From assembly GCA_027487905.1 (NCBI GenBank), contig JAIYCR010000010.1:109459-173458 (forward strand): 64,000 nt of DNA, written 5' to 3'. Position numbers and translations under genes: made by a program. Below are positions 29,794 to 38,401 of the stretch, piece by piece (position 1 is the stretch's first letter; each line of letters begins with the position of its first letter). The notes beneath the pieces are model-generated. The model was not told the origin of the DNA. It saw only the letters and a list, made by a program, of their open reading frames with translations, and searched no databases. This DNA is from Rubrivivax sp. (GTDB lineage: Bacteria; Pseudomonadota; Gammaproteobacteria; Burkholderiales; Burkholderiaceae_C).

Positions 29794-31716
29794 ATGCCGG
29801 TGTGGGCGTGGGTGTGGGTCAGGTCGCTGCCTTTGTTCGTGCTTCTCGGGCTGGTCGGGCTTTTCGGGCTTCTGGGCAGCGGCCCGGCCTGGGCGGGGCG
29901 TCTGGTGCCCACCGATGCCTGCGTGCAGGTCGGCCTGGATGCCACCTGCCGGCCCATCGCGCTGGCCCTTCCCTTCCACTGGGACGCCAGCGTCGGCCAG
30001 CGCTCGGGCAGCGCGCGCTTCGGCTTCCGGCTGGAGCGCGACGAGGCGGACGGCCCCGCACCGACGCTGCTGCTGCCGCGGGCGGGCAATGGCTTCAGCG
30101 TCGAGCTCGACGGAGCCCTGCTGGCCGCGGTGGGCACCGGTGCGCAGACCCCCTTCCACGACACCACCAAGCGCCCCTGGCTGATTCCGCTGCCCGCCGA
30201 GCGGCTGTCGCCCGAAGGCAACCGGCTGGTCATCACGGTGATGGCCTCGGGCGGGCGGGCCGCTCAGCTCCAGCCCCCGCGCGTGGGTGCCTTCGCCGCC
30301 GTGCAGGCCGATTGGGAGGACCTGCGCATCTGGCGCGTGGAAACACCGCGCACGCTGATGTGGATCGCTGCCCTGATCGCGGCCATCTGCATGCTGATGG
30401 GCCTGGTCCAGCGCGACCTCCTCTTCCTCGCCTGCGGCCTGGCGCAGGTCGGCTGGGCCTTGCGGCTGCTCGAGCTGGGATGGGTCAGGACGCCGCTGCC
30501 CTGGCCGGAATGGGGCGGCATCGTGGCCACGATGCTGATGGGCACCCAGGTGGCCCTGACCGTCTACTTCCTGCAGGCCGCCGGGCTCTGGAGCGAGCGC
30601 TGGCGCCGCGCGGGCATGGTCTTCACCGCGGTGTGGCTGCTGGTCGGCCCCTTCGTGGTGGCCAGTGGCGTGGACGGGCTGTGGCTCGCGTGGCTGGGGC
30701 TGGCGTCCGCCGCGCTGCTGGCAGTGAACCTGCACGTCGCCCGCGAGGCCTTCCGGCGTCGTCTGTTCTGGCGGTGGCTGTTCATCGCCTGGTGGGTCGG
30801 GCTGATGGGGGCGGTGGCCTCGGACATCGCGGAGTCGCCGGGCTCGTTCTACGTCCACCCCACGGCCAGCCGCCTGGTGGTGGGGCTGTTCAGCCTGGTG
30901 CTGGTCGCGCTGGTGGCGCGCCGCCTGCGCGAGGCCAACCTGTCCGACCGCGCCCGCTCGCGTGAACTGCGGCGGGCGCTGAACGAGCAGCAGCAGCGCC
31001 TGAAGCTGCTGCACGAGGCGGAGGCCCGCCGGGTGGTCGAGCGGGCCACCTGGACCGAGCGCCAGCGGCTGATGCGCGACATGCACGACGGCCTGGGTGC
31101 GCAGCTGTACGGGCTGCACGCGCTGGCCGGCCGGCCGGAGGCGGCGCGTCGCGAACTGCAGGGGCAGATCCGCCAGGCCATCGAGGAGCTCAGGCTGGTG
31201 GTCGATGCGATGAACCCCTTCGACGGCGACCTCGCCGCGATGCTGGGCGATCTGCGCTCACCGCTCGAACGCCGGCTGGCGCTGTCGCAGGTGGACCTGC
31301 GCTGGGCGGTGGAGGAACTGCCCCGGATGGATGTCCTGAGCCCGGCCCAGGTGCAGCACCTCAAGCGGCTGCTGCTGGAAGCGGCCACCAACATCGCCCG
31401 GCACTCGGGCGCCACCGAGGCGCGCCTGTCGGCCCATTCGACGCCCGACGGGCTGACGCTCGAGCTCAGCGACAACGGGCAGGGCTTCGACCCCAACGCG
31501 CCCCGCGCCGGCAACGGCCTTCGCAACATGCGGTGGCGGGCGATGATGCTGGGCGCGCAGATCGACATCGAGGCCCAGCCGCACTGCCGCATCCGGCTGC
31601 GGCTGCCGCTGGATCCGGCGGCTCCTGCCCCGGGCCCTGTACCGCCGGCCTCACCGGCCTCGCCGGACGAACCGGGCGCCCAGCCACTGCCCGGCCCGCC
31701 GCGCCAGCCGGCCTGA
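29794..31716 (+). CDS. Sensor histidine kinase, 7TM (DISM-like) with HisKA_3 domain
   Basis: A 640-residue membrane kinase. After an N-terminal signal/anchor there is a periplasmic beta-rich domain of about 170 residues, then six or seven transmembrane helices (~residues 185-385), a coiled coil rich in Arg and Gln, and a NarX-type kinase core with the phosphorylated His at residue 431 in LMRDMHDGLGAQ. The ATP-binding N box EAATNIARHSGAT and DNGQGFDP G box follow. A proline-rich tail of about 35 residues ends the protein. The architecture resembles 7TMR-DISM kinases that sense ligands outside the membrane. It pairs with the upstream NarL-type regulator. Confidence 0.88.
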   Translation: MPVWAWVWVRSLPLFVLLGLVGLFGLLGSGPAWAGRLVPTDACVQVGLDATCRPIALALPFHWDASVGQRSGSARFGFRLERDEADGPAPTLLLPRAGNGFSVELDGALLAAVGTGAQTPFHDTTKRPWLIPLPAERLSPEGNRLVITVMASGGRAAQLQPPRVGAFAAVQADWEDLRIWRVETPRTLMWIAALIAAICMLMGLVQRDLLFLACGLAQVGWALRLLELGWVRTPLPWPEWGGIVATMLMGTQVALTVYFLQAAGLWSERWRRAGMVFTAVWLLVGPFVVASGVDGLWLAWLGLASAALLAVNLHVAREAFRRRLFWRWLFIAWWVGLMGAVASDIAESPGSFYVHPTASRLVVGLFSLVLVALVARRLREANLSDRARSRELRRALNEQQQRLKLLHEAEARRVVERATWTERQRLMRDMHDGLGAQLYGLHALAGRPEAARRELQGQIRQAIEELRLVVDAMNPFDGDLAAMLGDLRSPLERRLALSQVDLRWAVEELPRMDVLSPAQVQHLKRLLLEAATNIARHSGATEARLSAHSTPDGLTLELSDNGQGFDPNAPRAGNGLRNMRWRAMMLGAQIDIEAQPHCRIRLRLPLDPAAPAPGPVPPASPASPDEPGAQPLPGPPRQPA

Positions 31717-31758
31717 AGCCCCGCGCCGCGCCCACGGAAGGGCGGGATGCGGCCGGCT

Positions 31759-33081
31759 TCAGCCGGCCTGCGAGGTGGGCACGACCGATGCGGGCGCAGC
31801 GTCGCCGGTGGCGCTGGCGGCCACGCGCATCACCCGCTGCGGGAAGGGAATCTCCACCCCCTCGCGGTTGAACAGGTCGAGCACGGCCAGGTTGACCTCG
31901 GACTTCACGTTGGCCTGCCCGTTCTCCGGGTCGCCGATCCAGAAGCCGAGCACCAGGTCCAGCCCGTCGGCGCCGAAGCTGCCCAGCGAGCACGATGGCG
32001 CGGGCGATGCCAGCACCCGCGGCACCGAAGCCATGGCCTGCACCACCAGCGGCTGCAGCCGGCGCACGTCGGTGCCATAGGCCACCTGCACGCCGGTGGT
32101 GATCAGCACCTTCGGGTCGGCCAGCGAGGAGTTCTCCACCCGCTGCACGATGAGCATCTCGTTGGGCACCACCGACTCGCGTCCGTTCAGCGCCCGGATG
32201 ATGGTGTAGCGGGTGCGGATGTCGCTGATGCGGCCCTCGAAGTTGTCCACCTTGACCATGTCGCCGATGCGCACGCTGCGCTCGGCCAGGATGACGAAGC
32301 CGCTGACGTAGTTGGCGGCGATCTTCTGCAGGCCGAAACCCAGGCCCACGCCCAGCGCGCCGCCGAGCACGCCCAGCGCGGTGAGGTCGATGCCGGCGGC
32401 GCCGAGCGCGAACATCAGGCCGACGAACAGCAGCAGCGCGCGCATCAGGTTGGCCGCGATCTTGCGCATGGACAGGTTGTCCACGCTGCCTTCGAGCAGC
32501 TTCTTCTCGATGGCCGCCGACGCCCACAGCGCCAGCACCATCACCACCCCTCCGGTGACCAGGCCCTCCAGCAGGTTGCGCACCGTGGTCTGCGTGCCGC
32601 CGATCTTCCACGTCACGCCGTCCAGCGCCTCGAGCACCAGCGGCAGCACGCCGGTGATCCACAGCACCACGCCGATCCAGGCCACCCAGGACACGCTGCG
32701 CTCGGCAACCGCCACCCAGTGCGCACGCGGAAAGCTCAGCGCCAGCACCCGAACCACCAGGCGGATGACCGCCAGCGACAGCAGCACCGGGATGACCAGG
32801 CGGAACACCGTGGGCGGCAGGGGACCCAGCACGCCGGAGGCCAGCACCTGGCGTGCACCGAAGGCCAGCGCCAGGGCGAGCAAGGGGAAGAACACGCCGT
32901 CGACGACGCGCTCGCCGAACCAGATGGAGCCTGAGCGCGCGGTGCGCCCGCGCAGCAGGCGCACCACCGCATAGGCGACGACCAGACAGCCGCCGACGAC
33001 GGCCGCCTCGATGGCGGCGCTGCGGGTGCCGAGGGCCTCGAGGAGGGTGCTGAGTTCGGTGGCGCTGAGAACGGAGGGCAT
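31759..33081 (-). CDS. Mechanosensitive ion channel protein, extended MscS type
   Basis: A 440-residue inner-membrane protein with about six transmembrane helices before the MscS core, more than the three of the small channel at 6.4 kb. The pore helix and first beta segment read LGGALGVGLGFGLQKIAANYVSGFVI and ERSVRIGDMVKV, characteristic of the family. The C-terminal alpha/beta domain contains VPNEMLIVQRVENSS and GFWIGDPENG. It follows the deacetylase gene on the same strand by 15 bases, which suggests one transcript. Confidence 0.9.
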   Translation of the reverse strand: MPSVLSATELSTLLEALGTRSAAIEAAVVGGCLVVAYAVVRLLRGRTARSGSIWFGERVVDGVFFPLLALALAFGARQVLASGVLGPLPPTVFRLVIPVLLSLAVIRLVVRVLALSFPRAHWVAVAERSVSWVAWIGVVLWITGVLPLVLEALDGVTWKIGGTQTTVRNLLEGLVTGGVVMVLALWASAAIEKKLLEGSVDNLSMRKIAANLMRALLLFVGLMFALGAAGIDLTALGVLGGALGVGLGFGLQKIAANYVSGFVILAERSVRIGDMVKVDNFEGRISDIRTRYTIIRALNGRESVVPNEMLIVQRVENSSLADPKVLITTGVQVAYGTDVRRLQPLVVQAMASVPRVLASPAPSCSLGSFGADGLDLVLGFWIGDPENGQANVKSEVNLAVLDLFNREGVEIPFPQRVMRVAASATGDAAPASVVPTSQAG

Positions 33082-33096
33082 CGTGGCGGACCCGTG

Positions 33097-34032
33097 TCAG
33101 ACGCCGGCCAGCGTGCGCACGTGCGCGACCACGCTGCGACCCAGCGCCGACAGCGCATAGCCGCCCTCCAGGCAGCTGACGATGCGGCCCTCGGCGTGGC
33201 GATCGGCCACGCCCATCAGCTGCAGCGTCATCCACTCGTAGTCGGATTCCACCAGGCCGAGCTGCCCCAGGTCGTCTTCGCGGTGGGCGTCGAAGCCGGC
33301 GCTGATGAACACCATCTGCGGCCGGAAGGCCTCCAGGCGCGGCATCCAGTTGGCCAGGATCAGGTCGCGCAGCTCGGGCCCCCGCGTGTAGGGCGGAATG
33401 GGCAGGTTGACCATGTTGGTGCCCAGGGGCACCGCACCGCTGTAGGGGTAGAGCGGGTGCTGGAAGAAGCTGCACATCAGGATGCGGTCGTCGCCGGCGA
33501 CGATGTCCTCGGTGCCGTTGCCGTGGTGGACGTCGAAGTCGATGATGGCCACCCGCTCCAGCCCGCGCACGTCCAGCGCATGGCGCGCCGCGATGGCCAC
33601 GTTGTTGAAGAAGCAAAAGCCCATGGTCTGGCCACGGGTGGCGTGGTGGCCGGGGGGGCGGATGGCGCAGAAGGCGTTGGAAGCGCTGCCGTCCAGCACC
33701 GCGTCGGTGGCGGCCACCGCCGCGCCCACGCTGCGCAGCGCCGCCGCCCAGGTGCCGGCGTTGCAGGAGGTGTCCGGGTCGAGCGAGCGGCGTTCGCCGC
33801 TTTGCGCCACCTGCTGCAGGAATTCGCGCAGCTCGCTCACATAGGAATGCGAGTGCGCGAGCTCGATGTCGCTGATCTCGCCCAGCGGCGCGTCGCGGCG
33901 GTCTACGGCGATGTCGATGCCGCTGGCGATGAGGTGGTCGTTGATGGCGTCCAGCCGCTCCGGGCACTCGGGGTGTCCGTGACCCATGTCATGGGCGTGG
34001 CAGTCGGCGTGGCTGAAGAAGGCGGTGGACAT
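33097..34032 (-). CDS. Histone deacetylase-like amidohydrolase (class II type)
   Basis: A 311-residue zinc amidohydrolase of the HDAC / acetylpolyamine deacetylase superfamily. Motifs are IRPPGHHATRGQTMGFCFFNN, with the catalytic His pair, the zinc ligands in IIDFDVHHGNGT, and FISAGFDAHRED. Bacterial members remove acetyl groups from polyamines or other small amides, or from proteins; the substrate cannot be read from sequence. The ATG giving MSTAFFSHADCHAHDMG was preferred over a longer upstream frame that lacks similarity. The gene is divergent from moxR. Confidence 0.9.
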   Translation of the reverse strand: MSTAFFSHADCHAHDMGHGHPECPERLDAINDHLIASGIDIAVDRRDAPLGEISDIELAHSHSYVSELREFLQQVAQSGERRSLDPDTSCNAGTWAAALRSVGAAVAATDAVLDGSASNAFCAIRPPGHHATRGQTMGFCFFNNVAIAARHALDVRGLERVAIIDFDVHHGNGTEDIVAGDDRILMCSFFQHPLYPYSGAVPLGTNMVNLPIPPYTRGPELRDLILANWMPRLEAFRPQMVFISAGFDAHREDDLGQLGLVESDYEWMTLQLMGVADRHAEGRIVSCLEGGYALSALGRSVVAHVRTLAGV

Positions 34033-34186
34033 GTCGATAACGGGCTGGGGCGGCGGGAGACGGCCTGACGGCGCGGGGCGTGTGGCTCGCACGGACCGGT
34101 CGCCTCGACAGGCCCACCCCTGCGAGCGCCAATGCCACACGCCAGGCGCGGCACGGCGCATCCACATCTCGGGTAAGGTCCCCTCC

Positions 34187-35131
34187 ATGGACATGTCCAA
34201 CGACTTCCACCGCGCGCTCGATGCGCGTCTGAAGGGCCTCGTCGACCAGCTCGCCGGCATTATCGTGGGCAAGCCGGCGCAGATCGAGGACAGCGTGGTG
34301 TGTCTGCTTGCGGCAGGTCATCTGCTCATCGAAGATGTGCCGGGCATGGGCAAGACCACGCTGGCGCACGCGCTGGCCGCCTCGCTGGGCCTGCGCTTCG
34401 CGCGGGTGCAGTTCACCGCCGACCTCATGCCCAGCGACCTCACCGGCGTGAGCGTCTACGAGCGCGGTCGCGAAGCCTTCGTCTTCCACCCCGGGCCGAT
34501 CTTCACCCAGGTGCTGCTGGCCGACGAGATCAACCGGGCCGGCCCCAAGACGCAGAGCTCGCTTCTCGAGGCCATGGAGGAGCAGCAGGTCACGGTCGAA
34601 GGCGAGACCCGCCGCCTGCCCGAGCCCTTCTTTGTCATCGCCACCCAGAACCCGAGCGACCAGCTGGGCACCTACCCCCTGCCCGAAAGCCAGCTCGACC
34701 GCTTCCTGATGTGCATCACGCTGGGCTACCCGGACCGCGCCAGCGAACGGGCCCTGCTGGCCGGCACCGACCGCCGCCAGGCCGTCGCCCGGCTGCAGCC
34801 GGTGATGACGCCCGAGGACCTCATCGCCGCGCAGCGCGCGGTGCTCGATGTGCAGGCGTCCGATGCACTGCTCGACTACCTGCAGGCGCTGCTGGCGGCC
34901 ACCCGCAGCGGCCAGTGGTTCGTCGAGGGCCTGAGCCCGCGGGCGGGCCTGGGCATCCTGCGGGCGGCGCGGGCGCGCGCCCTGCTGCACCGGCGCAACT
35001 ACGTCGCCCCCGACGACCTGCAGGCTGTCTTCGCACAGGCCAGCGCGCACCGGCTGGTGCCGGTGCCCGGGTCGGGCCGTGGTCGGGTGGAGCAGGTCCG
35101 CGCGCTGCTGCAGGCGGTCGCGCTGCCGTGA
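34187..35131 (+). CDS. MoxR-family AAA+ ATPase
   Basis: A 314-residue AAA+ ATPase. It shows Walker A EDVPGMGKTTLAHA, QFTADLMPSDLTG, Walker B VLLADEINRAGPKTQSSLLEAM, and the sensor 1 FFVIATQNP. MoxR proteins act as chaperones or assembly factors for secreted or membrane protein complexes and are typically followed by a DUF58 protein, as here. The stop overlaps the DUF58 GTG start by four bases. TAAGGT 13 bases before the ATG resembles a -10 element, so a very short leader is possible. Confidence 0.93.
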   Translation: MDMSNDFHRALDARLKGLVDQLAGIIVGKPAQIEDSVVCLLAAGHLLIEDVPGMGKTTLAHALAASLGLRFARVQFTADLMPSDLTGVSVYERGREAFVFHPGPIFTQVLLADEINRAGPKTQSSLLEAMEEQQVTVEGETRRLPEPFFVIATQNPSDQLGTYPLPESQLDRFLMCITLGYPDRASERALLAGTDRRQAVARLQPVMTPEDLIAAQRAVLDVQASDALLDYLQALLAATRSGQWFVEGLSPRAGLGILRAARARALLHRRNYVAPDDLQAVFAQASAHRLVPVPGSGRGRVEQVRALLQAVALP

Positions 35132-36168
35132 CGCCGGCGGGGCCCGCCCAGGCTGAAGCCGGCGCCGCCCGGCGGGATCGCCGCACGCTGGCCGGGCGCA
35201 TCCGCAGCTGGACCCTCAAGCGCACGGCGCCCACCGACACGCTGACGCTCACCCACCGCAACGTCTACATCCTGCCCACCGGCGCCGGCGCGGTGTTCGC
35301 CGCCACGCTCTTCGTGCTGCTGCTCGCGTCCATCAACTACCAGCTCAACCTCGGCTACCTGCTCACCTTCCTGCTGGCCGGCAGCGGCGCGGTGTCCATG
35401 CACATCACCCACCGCACGCTGCGCGGCCTGCAACTGCACCTGCGTCCGCCAGCCGATGCCTTCGCAGGACAGGCCGCGGCGCTGGACGTGCTGCTGACCA
35501 GCCAGGACGATGCCCGCCACGGCATCGGCCTGCGGCTGAGCCCGCACGACGCCGCGCAGACGGTGTGGGTGGACGTTGCGGCCCAGGCCCAGACCGCCGT
35601 GGCCTTGCGCCTGCAGTTGCCGCAGCGCGGGCGGCACGGGGTGCCCACGGTGCAGGTCGAGACCCGTTTCCCCCTGGGCCTCTTCAAGGCCTGGGCGGTG
35701 TGGCGCCCGGCCAGCTCGCTGCTGGTCTACCCGGCGCCGGAAAGCCCGGCGACCCTGGCACCGGCGCCTTTGGCCACCGCCACCCACGACGGCGCTGCGC
35801 TGACGGCGCTGGACGCCGGTGAGACCGACGGGGTGCGCCCCTTGCGCCGGGGCGATGCGCTGAACCGCATCGTGTGGCGCAAGGCGGCGCGCACCTGGGC
35901 GGCCGGCGGCGAACTCGTGACCCGCGATACCTCAAGCCCGGCGCGGCGGCAGCTGTGGCTGGACTGGCAGGCCTGCCATCCGTTGGCGCCCGAGGACCGA
36001 CTGAGCCGGCTGACCGCCTGGGTGCTCGAGGCCGATCGCCTGGGGGCCCGGTACGGGCTGCAACTGCCTGGCGAGCCCACGCCCATCGGCCACGGGGATG
36101 CGCACCGCCAGCAGTGCCTGCAGACGCTGGCGCTGTGGCGAGCGGGACACGACACGGTCGGGGCCTGA
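35128..36168 (+). CDS. DUF58 domain-containing membrane protein
   Basis: A 346-residue protein with two transmembrane helices near residues 45-90 (AVFAATLFVLLLASINYQ and LLTFLLAGSGAVSMHI). The DUF58 core is seen in FPLGLFKAWAVWRP, DGVRPLRRGDALNRIVWRKAART and LVTRDTSSPARRQLWLDWQ. DUF58 proteins accompany MoxR ATPases and often have a von Willebrand A-like fold; the molecular role is unknown. A GTG start overlaps moxR. The tgpA gene begins four bases after the stop, so moxR, DUF58 and tgpA are translationally coupled. Confidence 0.88.
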   Translation: MTPAGPAQAEAGAARRDRRTLAGRIRSWTLKRTAPTDTLTLTHRNVYILPTGAGAVFAATLFVLLLASINYQLNLGYLLTFLLAGSGAVSMHITHRTLRGLQLHLRPPADAFAGQAAALDVLLTSQDDARHGIGLRLSPHDAAQTVWVDVAAQAQTAVALRLQLPQRGRHGVPTVQVETRFPLGLFKAWAVWRPASSLLVYPAPESPATLAPAPLATATHDGAALTALDAGETDGVRPLRRGDALNRIVWRKAARTWAAGGELVTRDTSSPARRQLWLDWQACHPLAPEDRLSRLTAWVLEADRLGARYGLQLPGEPTPIGHGDAHRQQCLQTLALWRAGHDTVGA

Positions 36169-36172
36169 ACCG

Positions 36173-38401
36173 ATGGCCCTTGCCACGCCTGCGGCCCGAG
36201 GCGGCTCGATGTCCGAGCGCTGGCAACGGCTCCCCCGGGACGCCCGTGACACCCTCTTCCTGCTGGCGGTGATCGGCTGGACGGTGCTGCCGCACGCCGA
36301 CACGGTGCCGCTGTGGTGCAACGCGATGACCGCTGCGGTGCTGCTCGGCCGCGGCTGGCTGGCCGCGACCAGCCGTCCGCTGCCGCCGCGCTGGGTGACG
36401 GTGGCCATGCTGGCACTGGCGCTGGGCCTGACCTTCTGGTCCTTCCGCACGCTGTTGGGCAAGGAGCCCGGTGTGACGCTGGCGGTGGTGCTGATGGCGC
36501 TGAAGACCCTGGAACTTCGCGCACGGCGCGATGCCTTCGTCGTCTTCTTCCTCGGCTTCTTCCTGGTGCTCACCCACTTCCTGTTCTCGCAGAGCATCGC
36601 GGTGGCCGCGGCGATGCTGGTGTCGGTGTGGGGCCTGCTGACCGCCCTGGTGCTGGCCCACATGCCGGTGGGCCAGCCGAGCCTCGCCCGTGCGGCCTCG
36701 CTGGCCGGCAGGACGGCGTTGATGGGCGCGCCGGTGATGGTGCTGCTCTTCGTGCTGTTCCCGCGCATCGGACCGCTGTGGGGCGTGCCGCAGGACGGGC
36801 TGGGACGCACGGGCCTGTCGAACACGCTCAGCCTGGGGTCGGTGGCCGAGGTGGCCAACGACGACAGCATCGCGCTGCGGCTGCGCTTCCCGGATGGCAA
36901 TCCCCCGGCGCCGCGGTCGCTCTACTTCCGCGGGCCGGTGCTGGCCGAGTTCGACGGCCGGGAGTGGCGTCGGCTGAGGCCCACCTTTCCAGCGGCGGCG
37001 ATGCCGCCGGCGGCGCTGGTGGTGTCGGGCCCCGTGCTGCGCTACGAAGTCACGGTGGAGCCGGGCCGGCTGGCCACGGTGCCGCTGCTGGAGGCCACCA
37101 CCGCGGTGCGCAGCGAGCAGGACATCGCGCTGCGGCAGAACGCCGAGCTCGAGTGGCGCAGTGCCGCGCCCGTGGCGCAGCGGGTGCGCCTGCAGGGCGA
37201 GGCCCACCTGGACTTCCGGCATGGGCCCGTCGAGCCGGTGCTCGGCCTGCAGGACTACCTGTCGCTGCCGCCGGGCTTCAACCCGCGCACGCTGCAATGG
37301 GCGGCGGCCCTGCGGCGCGAACCGGGGCTGGAGACGGCCGATGGCCGGCGGCTGGCCGCCCGGGTGCTGTCGCACCTGGCCACCGGCGGCTACACCTACA
37401 CGCTGGGGCCGGGGCTCTATGGCGACGAACAGGGGCGGCACGCCATCGACGAGTTCTGGCTCGACCGCCGACGCGGCTTCTGCGAGCACTTCGCCGCCGG
37501 CTTCGTCGTGGTGATGCGGGCGCTGGACGTTCCGGCCCGCCTGGTCACCGGCTATCAGGGGGCCGACCCGGTGCCGGTCGACGGCTACATGGTCGTGCGC
37601 CAGAGCGCCGCGCACGCCTGGGCGGAGTTCTGGCAGCCCGGCGAAGGCTGGGTTCGCGCCGACCCCACCGCCGTGGTGTCGCCCGACCGGATACAGGCCA
37701 GCCGCAACCTGGTGCCGGCCCCTGGCCTGGTGGCCGGCGCGCTGGCCGCCATCGACCCGACGCTGCTGCAGCGGCTTCGCAGCGTCTGGGAAGGCGTGGA
37801 CAACCGCTGGAACCAGTGGGTGCTGAGCTATTCGCGCGGCCGGCAGCTGGACTTGCTGCGCCACCTGGGCTTCTCCACCCCCGACTGGCAGGACCTGGCG
37901 CTGCTGCTGGCGCTGGCAATGGTGGCGGTGACCGGCCTGGGCGCGCTGTGGGCCGGCTGGCAGCAGGCCCGTCGCGACCCCTGGGAGCGGCTGCAGGACA
38001 GGATCCTGGCCAGCCTTCGAAGCCTGGGAGTGGACGCCACGCGCAGCGACCCGCCGCGCGAACTGATGCGCCGGCTGCTGGCCCGCCACCCCCAGGCAGC
38101 CCAGCCGCTGGTTTCGCTGCTGCAGGAGCTGGAGCACTGGCGCTACGCGGTGCCGGCGGTCGGGGCCGGTTCGCCGGCAGGCCCGGGGGCAGGACCGCCC
38201 ACAGGGCGCCAGCCTCGCCCACCTGCGCCCTCGGGATGGCCCGCCCGCTGGCGGCGTGCGGTGCGGGCGCTCAGATCAGGGCCGGAGCCAAGGCCGGGGC
38301 CCGGGCTGACGGGCGTCGGCCGAAGTTCCTGGCTCCGCGCTCGCTCGCGGCCCCGCGCGGACGAGCCCGGCCCTTCGGGCACCGGACAATCGGGGCCATG
38401 A
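36173..38401 (+). CDS. TgpA-type membrane transglutaminase
   Basis: A 742-residue inner-membrane protein. Five or six transmembrane helices occupy residues ~20-210, followed by a large periplasmic transglutaminase-like domain, one more helix (~575-600), and a C-terminal DUF4129-like segment. The catalytic triad is visible as Cys437 in RRRGFCEHFAAGFV, His481 in SAAHAWAEF and Asp497 in RADPTAVV. Pseudomonas TgpA is an essential protein linked to the cell envelope. A second ATG at 36209 (MSERWQRL) is equally plausible as start. The stop overlaps the next gene by four bases. Confidence 0.9.
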   Translation: MALATPAARGGSMSERWQRLPRDARDTLFLLAVIGWTVLPHADTVPLWCNAMTAAVLLGRGWLAATSRPLPPRWVTVAMLALALGLTFWSFRTLLGKEPGVTLAVVLMALKTLELRARRDAFVVFFLGFFLVLTHFLFSQSIAVAAAMLVSVWGLLTALVLAHMPVGQPSLARAASLAGRTALMGAPVMVLLFVLFPRIGPLWGVPQDGLGRTGLSNTLSLGSVAEVANDDSIALRLRFPDGNPPAPRSLYFRGPVLAEFDGREWRRLRPTFPAAAMPPAALVVSGPVLRYEVTVEPGRLATVPLLEATTAVRSEQDIALRQNAELEWRSAAPVAQRVRLQGEAHLDFRHGPVEPVLGLQDYLSLPPGFNPRTLQWAAALRREPGLETADGRRLAARVLSHLATGGYTYTLGPGLYGDEQGRHAIDEFWLDRRRGFCEHFAAGFVVVMRALDVPARLVTGYQGADPVPVDGYMVVRQSAAHAWAEFWQPGEGWVRADPTAVVSPDRIQASRNLVPAPGLVAGALAAIDPTLLQRLRSVWEGVDNRWNQWVLSYSRGRQLDLLRHLGFSTPDWQDLALLLALAMVAVTGLGALWAGWQQARRDPWERLQDRILASLRSLGVDATRSDPPRELMRRLLARHPQAAQPLVSLLQELEHWRYAVPAVGAGSPAGPGAGPPTGRQPRPPAPSGWPARWRRAVRALRSGPEPRPGPGLTGVGRSSWLRARSRPRADEPGPSGTGQSGP

